Notes under the pieces: generated by a model
What the model saw: only the letters and a program-made list of their open reading frames with translations
Told to the model about the DNA's origin: nothing
Database searches by the model: none
Shown: positions 18,201 to 26,113 of the stretch, in pieces
Layout: every line of letters begins with the position of its first letter
How positions within the stretch are numbered: position 1 is the first letter of the stretch
Translations under genes and position numbers: made by a program
From: QHVT01 sp036399015
Lineage (GTDB): Bacteria; Acidobacteriota; Thermoanaerobaculia; Gp7-AA8
Direction of reading: 5' to 3'
NCBI GenBank assembly: GCA_036399015.1
Contig: DASWNW010000045.1
Coordinates: 74,164 to 138,163, forward strand
DNA: 64,000 bases

Positions 18201-19554
18201 GGACGAGCTCTGGAAATGGACGGCCAGGAGCCACCTGCTGACCCTCGACCGCGACATCCGGCTCCTGCCGGCCGTCGTCGAGAAGGTTTACACCCAGCCA
18301 AGAGCGGCGACGCAGGTCATTCGGGTCACCTCGCGTCTTCCGCTGCTGATCCCCTGGAGATTCGGATGGACCGAGCCGGCCGGCATCCGCACCTTTCTCG
18401 CCCTGGTCATCGGCGCGCTCACGCTCCTCGGGGCGTTCGCTTACGTGGCCACGTTCATCGCCCGGCGCATTCTCCTGATCGACGTCTCCGAGCCGGACTG
18501 GCTGTCGCGCTATCCGCTCAGTCCCACCCTCGGGGACCACATCTTCCTCGTGCGTCGCAAGCATGAGGCACTGGCGCTGACCGGCAAGAACGCGCAGGGC
18601 GTGCAGAAGGACTTCGTCGACATTCGCTTCAGCGACATCGTCACCGACGAGGAGTGGAGAGACGCGCTGGCGCGGATCGACCGCAGCGCGCCCGGGCTGA
18701 ACGTCCGCGTCGTCGACTTCGAGTGCCTCATCGACAATCCCGCTTTCAACAAAAAGAAGCTCGAGTGGCTGGAAGGCCTGCTCACGCTGCCGGACCGCAC
18801 CGTGATCGTCATCTCCTCGGTCAGCCCGTCGTTCGTCCTGCTGACCGAGCCGCCGGCCGCTTCTTCGCCGGAAGAGACCGCGGCGTACTTCAACCGGTGG
18901 CGCAAGCTGCTGCGCGGCTTCGTCTGGGTGACCGAGGAGCAGCTCGAGCTGCGCCGGGACGAGAGCGAGCGGCGGCGTACGCAGTCGCGTTGGCGCCGGC
19001 CGGAGACATGGCTGGACGAGGAGACGGAGCACAACCCCTTCCTCCGCGAGCTCCGTGGGGAGCTGCCTGCCGATGCCGATTGCAAACGGCTCATCGACGA
19101 GATCGGGGAGCGGGCCGAGACCTACTACTCCGGCCTCTGGGCGAGTTGCACGGACGACGAGAAGCTGCTGCTCTACTACCTCGGCCACAACGGGCTGGCG
19201 AACGGCAAGAACCGGCGGACGTTGCGCCGCCTCATCGCACGCGGACTCGTGCGCCGCGATCCGAACCTGGAGCTTTTCAGCGAGACGTTCCGCCTCTTCG
19301 TGCTCTCAGCCGCAAGGCGCGAGGGGCTGCTCGACAAGGCGCGCATGGAGCAGCCGGCCAGTGCCTGGGATGCCCTGCGCCTGCCGCTGTTCATCGTCAT
19401 TACGACGTTGCTGCTCCTGCTCCTCGTCACGCAGAAGGACCTCATGACGACCAGCACGGCCCTCGCCGGCGCACTCACCACCGGCTTGCCCGCGGTGCTG
19501 AAGCTGATCGGGTTCTTCACCGAACGGCGGCTCGACACCGCGACGCGCGTCTAG
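15283..19554 (+). CDS. giant multi-pass membrane sensor protein (Cache-like domains, C-terminal signalling module), unknown
   Basis: A 1423-residue single frame starting at GTG. Reading along it: TM at about 21-40; periplasmic region to ~304; two TMs at ~305-362; a second periplasmic region ~363-605 resembling a double-Cache sensor (SFAWIDEAGFQRFKYKG, NRRYFRDARDG, VIDEEGNVVYHSD); a block of about five TMs at ~619-778; TM ~838-862; a third external loop to ~1033; TM ~1034-1062; a cytoplasmic region ~1063-1365; and two closing TMs to ~1413. The cytoplasmic part has a Walker-B-like run (RVVDFECLIDN, then TVIVISSVSP) but no visible Walker A. A winged-helix-like segment follows (EKLLLYYLGHNGLAN, TLRRLIARGLVRRDP). 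No kinase, cyclase or methyl-accepting domain is visible. It may sense ligands and signal through the degenerate NTPase-like module; this is inference. It sits 33 bp after aroB. Confidence 0.8.
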   Translation: MKADGPAGGWKERILPGGRAPLVITFAVVLAIVAAYFAYYKNQQAYYTGRNLRLLSMLTMQLDHEIDQAGEFVKTWTESGQETPIEVAKCPPQVPKLVPPAVSSRTLLPTREGHEVRWTYLHSRVRLPPATVPARYKPPAAAPQRGTPVFGCATKSLADIVRPVFDRKVAAAFDLLLIARADGTVLHSFRPSAASSTLLSTDRDEGSLSVRDQRARSDQRLESPVVVTNLAALSQRKGWRQYDSFDVASLNKATRHTYVNIDGSDYVAFTQPYTFSGDVGSQQKDQWIVCALVSAPRFRYDVAAVSTSVVLFAAGLIVLAICCWPFLRIRLIGERQPLIITDVVFMVFCSVAGTAVVTLMLLDMAAYRRIGEATDGQLETFGAKLNGDFAKDLLRASEVLARLEVMTRTANFDNVKLEEQLKADATVKKYPYIRSFAWIDEAGFQRFKYKGREEKNPRVSVRNRRYFRDARDGVTWRVGDAEGRQGEYVLEWVRSAATNEITAVMSRRTNVEVLPVLAMTTDLVNFAAAVRPPGVELAVIDEEGNVVYHSDQQRIGYENFFAETDWDADLRAAVVSRQAHVFNASYWGEDYRMYARPLEHSPWTLVTFSGKRLPRVMNFEAVLLAALLMLLNAAPYLFLYLAVLIAWPWYRAPSLWPDPTRGRLYAAVSGSGMAGTALFVALIYAVDSRSLFPIAAALPAHFAVTTYLLLHARDLRRRTGLALAAWLAASALLLLVVGRAPIDTGLLVSPAPDETRVVLILLALLYLTVTMYLFAVSLPPPHIVARTIRRAFGRSARRAVRVLAFVSMRLVRAIRRSGPARMVNGVLRRLYDVNHSVLYRVMGVVLLTIGVAVPVVAFFKIAGRAEMELLAKYAQLRSAVEIEHRISRLHHLSIAADSPAVHQDIFRYPLSDGFGSTWCIDPPASLPERVEKVPCNAGGGNDRETLGSNFADWLPPLYEESIALRQLFGSGSSDELWKWTARSHLLTLDRDIRLLPAVVEKVYTQPRAATQVIRVTSRLPLLIPWRFGWTEPAGIRTFLALVIGALTLLGAFAYVATFIARRILLIDVSEPDWLSRYPLSPTLGDHIFLVRRKHEALALTGKNAQGVQKDFVDIRFSDIVTDEEWRDALARIDRSAPGLNVRVVDFECLIDNPAFNKKKLEWLEGLLTLPDRTVIVISSVSPSFVLLTEPPAASSPEETAAYFNRWRKLLRGFVWVTEEQLELRRDESERRRTQSRWRRPETWLDEETEHNPFLRELRGELPADADCKRLIDEIGERAETYYSGLWASCTDDEKLLLYYLGHNGLANGKNRRTLRRLIARGLVRRDPNLELFSETFRLFVLSAARREGLLDKARMEQPASAWDALRLPLFIVITTLLLLLLVTQKDLMTTSTALAGALTTGLPAVLKLIGFFTERRLDTATRV

Positions 19555-19566
19555 CTGTCGCGGCGC

Positions 19567-20604
19567 TCACGCCGCCCGCTTGACCGGCAGCCGCAGCACC
19601 ATGCTCGTGCCGACGCCCTCGATGGAGGCCACGCTCACCTCGCCGCCGTGCGCCTCCACGACCTGTCTCACGATGTAGAGACCGAGGCCGGTGCCGCCGC
19701 CGCCGCGGAGCGACTTGTTCTTGCTCTGCTTGTACTTCTCCCAGATCTTGTCCACTTCCTCGGCGCGGATGCCCATCCCGGTGTCCGTTACCGTCACCAC
19801 GATCGCCTCGGGGACGTCGCCGTTGCGGACGATCTGCGCGCCGACCGAGATGAGCCCCTTCTTCGGCGTGAACTTCAGCGAGTTCGAGATCAGGTTGATG
19901 ACCGCCTGCGTCAGCTTCTCCACGCTGCCGATGATCTGCGGCACGTCGCGGCCGTGCGCGCTGAGGAGGAAGATCTCGTCGCGCGCGGCCACCGACTGCA
20001 GCGATCGGACGGCGCGCTTGAGCACCCCCGCCACCCGCACCGGCTCCGTCTCCACGAGGAAGTTGCCGGACTGGATCTTCGAGAAATCCATGATCTCGTT
20101 GATCAGCCCCATCATCCGCTCCGACTCGCGGTAGGCCTCCTGCAGCAGGTCGGCGTAGAGGGAATCGAGCTTGTTCCCTTCCTGCGCGAGGACGAACTCC
20201 AGCGTCCCCTGGATGCCGGAAAGCGGTCCGCGGAGGTCGTGGACGATCTGGGCGGTGAAGTCCGACTTCGCCTGCTCCGCCTCGCGCTGCTGGGTGACGT
20301 CCTCGAACGACAGCGCGACCGCGGGACCGTCGGCGCCGTCTTCCGTACGCATGATCCGGTCGATGCGGTAGACGCGCCCCTCGATCTCGACGTCGATGGT
20401 CTTGCCGTCCTCGCCGTCGAGGAAGAAGCCCTGCAGCCAGCCGCGCTCGCCGGCCACCGCGCGCGCCGCCTCTTTCAGCCACGACTCGGCGTCGGAGCCG
20501 AACGCCTTTTCGAAGGCGCGGTTGCGGTACCGGACCGCGCCGTTGGATGCCACGACGGCGATCGAGGAGGAGATGTGATCGAGCAGCGACAACGCGAAAG
20601 TCAT
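19567..20604 (-). CDS. PAS-domain sensor histidine kinase, soluble
   Basis: A 345-residue kinase without membrane segments. A PAS-type sensor fills residues ~5-110 (SIAVVASNGAVRYRNRAFEKAFG at its start, FEDVTQQREAEQAK linker at its end). HisKA follows with the phospho-accepting histidine in VHDLRGPLSG, then the ATPase domain with N box NLISNSLKF, D box DTGMGI and G box GGTGLGLYIV. It should autophosphorylate and pass phosphate to an unlinked response regulator; the closest candidate in this window is the single-domain regulator at 26.1-26.5 kb, but nothing links them. Its ATG overlaps the stop of the upstream 136-residue gene (ATGA), so the two are probably co-translated. Confidence 0.92.
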   Translation of the reverse strand: MTFALSLLDHISSSIAVVASNGAVRYRNRAFEKAFGSDAESWLKEAARAVAGERGWLQGFFLDGEDGKTIDVEIEGRVYRIDRIMRTEDGADGPAVALSFEDVTQQREAEQAKSDFTAQIVHDLRGPLSGIQGTLEFVLAQEGNKLDSLYADLLQEAYRESERMMGLINEIMDFSKIQSGNFLVETEPVRVAGVLKRAVRSLQSVAARDEIFLLSAHGRDVPQIIGSVEKLTQAVINLISNSLKFTPKKGLISVGAQIVRNGDVPEAIVVTVTDTGMGIRAEEVDKIWEKYKQSKNKSLRGGGGTGLGLYIVRQVVEAHGGEVSVASIEGVGTSMVLRLPVKRAA

Positions 20605-21011
20605 GACGGCACCGTGATGGCGCGCTCGTGCTGGAGCTTGGCCAGGATGAAGATGGTGGTGAAGGGATCGAACGGGCTGAGGATCATCAGCTTCTGCACA
20701 TCCATCCGGCCGTCGATGAGGGAGACGAGGTAGCCTTCCTGGGCGTTGAGGTCGAACCGGTCGAAGTTCGTGAGAAAGTCGGCGCTCAGCTTCGGCACCG
20801 CCTGCACCCCACGCGGATGCTCGAGGAAATTGCGGACGATCGTGTTGCGGACGATCTCCACGTAGCCGCGCAGCGACAGGTCGTCGCCATACACCCGCCG
20901 CGCCTCGAGGAGCTTCTGATACGTATGCCAGGGACCGTTCTGCCGGAGCGACTCCCCCACGAGACGGGGCCAGTCCTGTTTCGGCGGAGACATGGTGGAG
21001 GGGGAGGACAT
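20601..21011 (-). CDS. hypothetical protein with winged-helix-like tail, coupled to histidine kinase
   Basis: A 136-residue protein. The C-terminal third (YLVSLIDGRMDVQKLMILSPFDPFTT, then an FILAKLQHERAI helix) resembles the small helical domain often seen after DUF4388-type regions in regulatory proteins, and resembles residues ~190-235 of the DUF4388 protein at 43.3 kb. The N-terminal part is helical with no membrane segment. I start at the ATG at 21011, because TAGAAT lies 10 nt upstream on the minus strand and longer starts run into the repeat element; the ATG at 20993 is an alternative. Overlap with the kinase gene suggests an accessory or regulatory partner. Confidence 0.7.
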   Translation of the reverse strand: MSSPSTMSPPKQDWPRLVGESLRQNGPWHTYQKLLEARRVYGDDLSLRGYVEIVRNTIVRNFLEHPRGVQAVPKLSADFLTNFDRFDLNAQEGYLVSLIDGRMDVQKLMILSPFDPFTTIFILAKLQHERAITVPS

Positions 21012-21030
21012 TGTTGGGGGGATTCTACAA

Positions 21031-21117
21031 GTTGTTGTCGGTTGTCCGTTGTCGGTTGTCCGTGGCTCGCCGTCAGCCGGAACACCGCAGATAACTGACA
21101 ACCGACAACCGACAACG
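21031..21117. repeat. 7-nt-unit inverted repeat element, family 2 copy c
   Basis: In the divergent gap upstream of PBP1A. Left units are TTGTCGG, TTGTCCG, TTGTCGG, TTGTCCG; right units are ATAACTG, ACAACCG, ACAACCG, ACAAC. Nearly identical units to copy b. Its right edge touches the proposed PBP1A -10 element. Confidence 0.9.
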
Positions 21118-21123
21118 TAAACT
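21118..21123 (+). promoter_or_regulatory. putative -10 element of PBP1A gene (leaderless)
   Basis: TAAACT followed by 6 nt and the GTG start at 21130. No ribosome binding site is present. The element begins directly at the end of the repeat hairpin. Confidence 0.45.
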
Positions 21124-21129
21124 TCACCC

Positions 21130-23610
21130 GTGACCACCACCACCGCCCCTCCCGAACACCAGCTCGTCCCGGCCGCTCCGCCTTCGAAGCGGAAGTCGCG
21201 GCTGTTGCTGCTGTTCGTGGCGGCGGCGCTCGGGATTCCGGCGGGGTTCCTGTTCGCGCACGCGGTGCGGATGCCGGTGGTGAAGAAGCTCGCGGATTAC
21301 CAGCCGGCCATCATCACGCGCGTCTATGACCGCAACGGCGTTCCGTTCGCGGAGTACTCGATCCAGAAGCGCATCGTGGTCAGCAAGCGCGACATGGCGC
21401 CGGTGCTGATCCAGGCCATCATCGCCACCGAGGACTCGGAGTTCTACAAGCATGGCGGCGTCGATCCGAAGGCGATCGTGCGCGCCGCCATCAAGGACAT
21501 CATCGAGCGCCGCCACGCGCAGGGCGCCTCCACGCTGACGCAGCAGCTCGCGAAGCAGGTCTTCCTGACGCCGGAGAAGACGTTCCGCCGCAAGATCAAC
21601 GAGGCGTTTCTCGCGGTCCAGATCGAGAAGGACTTCACCAAGGACCAGATCTTCGAGCTGTACGCGAACCAGGTCTACCTCGGCCACGGCGCGTATGGCG
21701 TCGAGGCGGCCTCGCGTCTTTATTTCGGCAAGCATGCGAAGGAGCTGACGCTGCCCGAGGCGGCGGTATTGGCGGCGCTGATCCGCTCGCCGATGTATTA
21801 CAGCCCGATCACGCACATGGACCGTGCGGTCATGCGCCGCAATTACGTCCTCGGGCGGATGCTCAAGGAGAAATTCATCAAGCCGGAGCAGTACCGGCAG
21901 GCCGTCGGCTCGCCCATCACCCTCGGCACGTATAAAGAGGAGGCACCGCGCGTCGGCGCCTATTTCGCCGAGGAGATCCGGCAGTACATCGAGCAGAACG
22001 AGAAATTCGGCGCGGAAGAGCTCTACAACAGCGGCCTGAAGGTCTATTCGACGCTCGACCTGCGCATCCAGCAGATCACCGAGGCGGCCTTGCAGCGGGG
22101 ACTGCGCCGGTTCGACAAGCGGCGTGGCTTCCGCCGTCCGCAGCGGAACCTCGTCACCGAGGGGCTCGATCCGGAGACCTACCGCGACGCGAGCTGGAGC
22201 AACGAGCTGCTCACCATCGACAAGCTCTATCCGGCCGTCGTCCTCGACGTCACGAAAGACAAGGTCACCGTGCGCGTGCACAAGGAGCGCATCGAGCTCG
22301 ACCCGGCGGCGTATGCCTGGACCAAGAAGAAGACGCTGCAGGGGGTGCTCAAGCGGGGCGACATGATCCACGTCCTGCAGGCGGAGGACCCGAAGACCCA
22401 GGCGCGCAAGTGGATGCTCGACCAGATGCCGAACGTGCAGGGGGCGGTGGTCGTGCTGGACGTGAAGTCGGGTGAGGTGCGGGCGCTCGCCGGCGGCTAC
22501 GACTTCGCGCACTCGAAGTTCAACCGCGCCGTGCAGTCGCGCCGCCAGACCGGCTCGTCGTTCAAGCCGTTCGTCTACGGCGCGGCGTTCGAGAAAGGCC
22601 TCACTCCGGCCGACACGCTGTTCGACGCGCCGATCGCCATTCCGGTCGGCGACCAGATCTACGCCCCCAAGAACTACTACGGTAAATACGCGGGCATCGT
22701 CACGATCCAGCGCGCGCTGGAGCTGTCGATCAACGTGCCCGCCGTGAAGACGTACATGATGGCGGGCGGCGCCCGGGTGGTCGACTTCGCGCGGCGCTGC
22801 GGCATCACCGCCGACTTGCCGATGTATCCGTCGCTCTCCCTCGGCGCTGCCGGCGTCTCTCCGCTGGAGATGACGGCGGCCTACAACGTCTTCGTCAACA
22901 ACGGCGTCTACTCCAAGCCGCGGTTCCTCCGGAAGATCGCCGACCAGACCGAGCGGGTGCTCGACGAGCAGTATCCGGAGCTGTCGGAAGCCACGTCGCC
23001 GCAGGTGGCGTTCGAGATCGCCTACATGATGAAAGGGGTGGTCGACCGTGGCACCGCGTACGCCGCACACACCCTCGCCAGCCCGATCGCCGGCAAGACC
23101 GGCACGACGAACGGCTATACGGACGCCTGGTTCATCGGCTTCTCGCCGGAGTACACGGTCGGGGTCTGGACCGGCTACGACGATCCCGCCAAGTCCCTCG
23201 GCGGAGGCGCCACCGGTGCCGACGTCCCGCTCCCGATCTGGATCGACATCTTCAAGCAGTTCGAGGAGCAGAAGCTCCGCGTCGCCAAGCCCGACTTCGA
23301 GCCGCCGCCCGGCGTCGTGATCGTGCCGATGGATCTTCACACCGGCCGCCGCGGCACCGGCCCCTGTGGGCGCGTGGTGAAGCAGGCCTTCGTCGCCGGG
23401 CAGGAGCCGGACAAGGACTGCAGCGGCGGCAGCGTCAACGTCGCCAAACTCCCGTACTACCTCCAGCGCCCGATGTACCAGGCGAAGGAGGGAGAGCCGA
23501 CGCAGCCGGCCAACGACGCCGGTGCGCAGGCGGGGGAGAGCGCGGAGTCGCCGACGCCGAACGTGAAGGAGTCGGTGCCCGCACCGCCCGCGACCGATAC
23601 CTCGGGTTAA
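21130..23610 (+). CDS. class A penicillin-binding protein (PBP1A-type)
   Basis: An 826-residue bifunctional peptidoglycan synthase. One TM anchor at ~24-44; a GT51 glycosyltransferase domain at ~70-240 with the catalytic glutamate in IIATEDSEFYKHGGVD, QGASTLTQQLAKQ, and YANQVYLGHGAYGVEAAS; then a transpeptidase domain with SxxK in TGSSFKPFVYG (the active serine), SLSLGAAGVSPLEM, and the KTGTTNGYTDAWF box. It polymerises and cross-links glycan strands at the inner membrane. The C-terminal ~60 residues are a low-complexity Pro/Ala tail. The start is a GTG preceded by TAAACT rather than a ribosome binding site. The 3' end overlaps the convergent gene at 23607 by 4 bp. Confidence 0.96.
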   Translation: MTTTTAPPEHQLVPAAPPSKRKSRLLLLFVAAALGIPAGFLFAHAVRMPVVKKLADYQPAIITRVYDRNGVPFAEYSIQKRIVVSKRDMAPVLIQAIIATEDSEFYKHGGVDPKAIVRAAIKDIIERRHAQGASTLTQQLAKQVFLTPEKTFRRKINEAFLAVQIEKDFTKDQIFELYANQVYLGHGAYGVEAASRLYFGKHAKELTLPEAAVLAALIRSPMYYSPITHMDRAVMRRNYVLGRMLKEKFIKPEQYRQAVGSPITLGTYKEEAPRVGAYFAEEIRQYIEQNEKFGAEELYNSGLKVYSTLDLRIQQITEAALQRGLRRFDKRRGFRRPQRNLVTEGLDPETYRDASWSNELLTIDKLYPAVVLDVTKDKVTVRVHKERIELDPAAYAWTKKKTLQGVLKRGDMIHVLQAEDPKTQARKWMLDQMPNVQGAVVVLDVKSGEVRALAGGYDFAHSKFNRAVQSRRQTGSSFKPFVYGAAFEKGLTPADTLFDAPIAIPVGDQIYAPKNYYGKYAGIVTIQRALELSINVPAVKTYMMAGGARVVDFARRCGITADLPMYPSLSLGAAGVSPLEMTAAYNVFVNNGVYSKPRFLRKIADQTERVLDEQYPELSEATSPQVAFEIAYMMKGVVDRGTAYAAHTLASPIAGKTGTTNGYTDAWFIGFSPEYTVGVWTGYDDPAKSLGGGATGADVPLPIWIDIFKQFEEQKLRVAKPDFEPPPGVVIVPMDLHTGRRGTGPCGRVVKQAFVAGQEPDKDCSGGSVNVAKLPYYLQRPMYQAKEGEPTQPANDAGAQAGESAESPTPNVKESVPAPPATDTSG

Positions 23611-24137
23611 CCGCCCGCTTCCTTCTTCTTCTTCGGCTTATCCTTCCGGTTCAGGTCTTTCGCGACCAGCTCCAGCTCGGCCGCCAGGCTCTCGCGGCCG
23701 GGAGCCCCGCTGATCGCCTGGGCCATCGCGTAGGCGGCCAGCGCCTGCTGAACCACGGCCGCCCAGCGCGCGTCCATGGTGAAGGTCAGGCTCTTCAGCA
23801 CGACGGCCAGGCGCATGGCGATGGGGCGGAAGGCGTCACGGAACTCGAGCGTCTCCCGCGCCTGAGCGGCGTCGAGCTGCACCCGTACCTCCGTGAGCTC
23901 CCGGTGGCGCTCCACGACGTCGATCATCGCCACGACGTACTCGCGCCGTACGGTCCGCGCACCACGGACGCTGTTCTTCCTGCCGGGGGCCGGTGCGGTG
24001 AGCCGCGGGATGCGCGCGACGATCTCGTCGAGCAGCGCCGCCACTTCCGCCGCTGCACGTTCGCTCGGATTCAGTACGCGCGGTTCCGGTTCCGGTGCCT
24101 TCGTGTCTGTTTGGACGAGCCGAAGCTTTTGATCCAT
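23607..24137 (-). CDS. hypothetical alpha-helical protein, 176 residues
   Basis: Soluble, mostly helical, with a lysine-rich tail (NRKDKPKKKKEAGG) and an N-terminal SERAAAEVAALLDEIVARIPRL helix. No signal peptide, membrane segment or recognised domain. A strong ribosome binding site (AAAGGAGG) lies before the ATG, which supports both the gene and its start. A palindrome with arms GAACGTCTGC/GCAGACGTTC lies 46 nt upstream of the start codon and may be an operator. The basic tail could bind nucleic acid or phospholipid, but that is a guess. Confidence 0.75.
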   Translation of the reverse strand: MDQKLRLVQTDTKAPEPEPRVLNPSERAAAEVAALLDEIVARIPRLTAPAPGRKNSVRGARTVRREYVVAMIDVVERHRELTEVRVQLDAAQARETLEFRDAFRPIAMRLAVVLKSLTFTMDARWAAVVQQALAAYAMAQAISGAPGRESLAAELELVAKDLNRKDKPKKKKEAGG

Positions 24138-24183
24138 TCGATCCTCCTTTCATTTGGACGGATGACGGATCAAATGGTTACGC

Positions 24184-24206
24184 GAACGTCTGCGCGGCAG
24201 ACGTTC
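24184..24206. promoter_or_regulatory. palindrome copy 1, putative operator
   Basis: Perfect arms GAACGTCTGC and GCAGACGTTC around a 3-nt centre, 46 nt upstream of the ATG of the gene at 23607-24137 (minus strand). An almost identical palindrome lies 62 bp away at 24247-24267. Two identical perfect palindromes in one 136-bp intergenic region suggest a dimeric regulator binding site. No T-tract follows on either strand. Confidence 0.55.
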
Positions 24207-24246
24207 GGTGCAAAAAAGACAGCGGAACGTGCTCATTCGAGCGCAA

Positions 24247-24267
24247 AACGTCTGCGCGGCAGACGTT
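24247..24267. promoter_or_regulatory. palindrome copy 2, operator or terminator hairpin
   Basis: Arms AACGTCTGC and GCAGACGTT around GCG, starting 6 nt after the stop codon of the membrane protein gene at 24274-26109. Read on the minus strand the hairpin is followed by TTTTGCG, a weak terminator-like tail, so either role is possible. Confidence 0.5.
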
Positions 24268-24273
24268 CACTGC

Positions 24274-26109
24274 TCATTTCAAGAGGAAAACGAGATCGCC
24301 GCCAGCTTCATGTGCAAAATACTGCACAGAGGGCAGTCCCTGCTGTTGGATTTCGGCAAAAAGGATGCGTTTCTGCTCTGGATCCAGCCAGTGGTCGTGC
24401 ACGATCAAGACGTTCGCCCCCAGTTCTGTCGCGAAGTCCAGCAATCCGGCCGCGTTCTTCTGCTCCCACGCCTCCCGCAGGCGGATGTGCTCCGGCGGCT
24501 CGAAGCCCGACGTGCCGTTGAGCAGCGTCATGCCGTGATGGCGCTGCCAGAGGACGTACAGGAACGTGGCGTTGCTCTCGATCGGCAGCTCCAGCACCGG
24601 CCCCTGTCGCAGCCAGCGATACACGGGCGGGACGGTGGCCGGCGCCGCCTGCCATTCGATGCGCGGGAGCACGTCGACGACGGCGAAGGCCACGAGGAAC
24701 GACTTCGCGACCAGACCCCGCCGCGCGAGGAGCAGCGCCGCACCGATCGCCACCAGAACGATCATCCCGGCGTACGTCACGACCGCGAACCGGCTCACGG
24801 CGCGAAGGCTCTGAAACGGCTCCAGCCGCTTGAACAGAAAAGCGTAGAAGGGAGTGCGCATCCCGAACGAGCCGGCAAAGCCGACCAGCATCCAGACGAT
24901 CGCCATCCAGGTTTCGGTCGAGAAGCGGGAGCGGGCGAGCCACTCCCGCAGCGGCAGCCGCACGAGCAACGCGGTGAAGAGCGCCGCGAAAGGGAGATCC
25001 GACCCGCGGATGGCAAAGAGGCGAATCCCGAACAGCGAGGGAGCGACCCGGTCGCGCATCAGGCTGACGAGGAAGAGGATGGAGAGGAGGAGGATCAGCG
25101 TGTCGAGGACGGGGCGGAACTGTGGAGCGGCGGCCGCTTCGGCCGCCGGATGGTAGCGAGAGCTCGACGGCCGGGAGCGGCCGTCGCTCCACAAGCACGA
25201 CGCCACCACCACCAACACCAACGGCACCACCCCCGGGAACAGCGAGTTCTCCGGCATCCGCATCGCCTCCGCCGGCAGGTTCCCGTACAGCAGCGATCTC
25301 GGCGCGGGGACGAGCCAGCCGGTCCAGCCGTTCGACAGCACCTCGTGCGCCTGTCGTTTCAGCCCGTACGCCTTCGACACCGTGCGGTAGGGGAGGAGGA
25401 ACGGGAGCAGCACTGCTGCGGCGAGCGCGCACGCCGCGAGGAGAGTGAGCCAGAAGCGGCGGTCGCGGCGGGGGGCGGCGGCGAGGAAGAAGACCAGCGT
25501 CATGCCGAGGGCGGCGGAGACGAAGAGCAGGTAATAGACGTTCGAGAGGCCGTTCATCACGAACGCGCCGGCGAAGAGCAGCGCGTTGCGCGGGGTGGCG
25601 TCGCGCCAGTAGAGCACCAGCGCCGCGAGCGTCAGCGGGATCCAGCCGCTGGAGATGATCTGCAGATGCGGCAGATGGTCGAACTTGAAGGAGACGAAGG
25701 CGTAGAAGATCCCCGCGACGAGGCAGGGGATGAACTGCGGCACGAAGAGGCGCGCCAGGACGAACGCGCCGTATCCCGACAGCGCGAAGCCGAGCAGCAT
25801 GGCGATGTTGTGCAGCGCGATCGCGGAGACGCCGGCGAGATGGAACGGCAGCACCAGCAGCGCGACGCCGGCCAGATGCTCGCTGTAGGCGAGCGGCAGG
25901 AGCGACGGATGGAACGTCGGAGCGTCGAACAGGTGCAGCGGCTGCGTCAGGAGCGCGTGCGCGGTCCAGTCGAGAATCCAGGCGTTCAGCAGCGGGTCTC
26001 CCCGATCGGAGACAGCGGTGCCGAGGTTGGCTGCGAGCGGCCAGGTCAGCGCGATCGCCAACAGCAGGAAGAGCGTGAAGATCGCGGCTTGCCGGCCGGC
26101 ACGCCGCAT
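24274..26109 (-). CDS. multi-pass membrane protein, GT-C glycosyltransferase-like
   Basis: A 611-residue protein with about a dozen hydrophobic segments and a small soluble C-terminus. The N-terminus (LTWPLAANLGTAVSDRGDPLLNAWILDW) has the first-loop acidic residues (D-R-G-D-P) placed as in GT-C enzymes that use polyprenyl-phosphate sugars. HNIAMLLGFALSGYGAF and the SFKFDHLPHLQIISSGWIP loop are typical of a large family of uncharacterised bacterial membrane proteins of this kind. It probably glycosylates a lipid or protein at the outer face of the inner membrane; donor and acceptor are unknown. A REP-like element at 25122-25192 is read through in frame inside one loop (SDGRSRPSSSRYHPAAEAAA). 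Confidence 0.8.
   Translation of the reverse strand: MRRAGRQAAIFTLFLLLAIALTWPLAANLGTAVSDRGDPLLNAWILDWTAHALLTQPLHLFDAPTFHPSLLPLAYSEHLAGVALLVLPFHLAGVSAIALHNIAMLLGFALSGYGAFVLARLFVPQFIPCLVAGIFYAFVSFKFDHLPHLQIISSGWIPLTLAALVLYWRDATPRNALLFAGAFVMNGLSNVYYLLFVSAALGMTLVFFLAAAPRRDRRFWLTLLAACALAAAVLLPFLLPYRTVSKAYGLKRQAHEVLSNGWTGWLVPAPRSLLYGNLPAEAMRMPENSLFPGVVPLVLVVVASCLWSDGRSRPSSSRYHPAAEAAAAPQFRPVLDTLILLLSILFLVSLMRDRVAPSLFGIRLFAIRGSDLPFAALFTALLVRLPLREWLARSRFSTETWMAIVWMLVGFAGSFGMRTPFYAFLFKRLEPFQSLRAVSRFAVVTYAGMIVLVAIGAALLLARRGLVAKSFLVAFAVVDVLPRIEWQAAPATVPPVYRWLRQGPVLELPIESNATFLYVLWQRHHGMTLLNGTSGFEPPEHIRLREAWEQKNAAGLLDFATELGANVLIVHDHWLDPEQKRILFAEIQQQGLPSVQYFAHEAGGDLVFLLK
25122..25192. repeat. REP-like element inside a coding sequence
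   Basis: Ends are inverted: GTGGAGCGGC on the left, GTCGCTCCAC on the right. Inside are two hairpins, GGCGGCCGCTTCGGCCGCC and CGGCCGGGAGCGGCCG. Related elements: 32250-32279, 37108-37134 and, in frame inside scpA, 54628-54676. It interrupts the membrane protein gene without breaking its frame. Confidence 0.7.
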
Positions 26110-26113
26110 TCCG

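Noticed and set aside
21124..23340. Long antisense frame (738 codons) opposite PBP1A
   Set aside because: Arg/His/Asp/Val-rich low-complexity translation typical of the antisense of a GC-rich gene; the plus-strand frame has all the PBP1A motifs.
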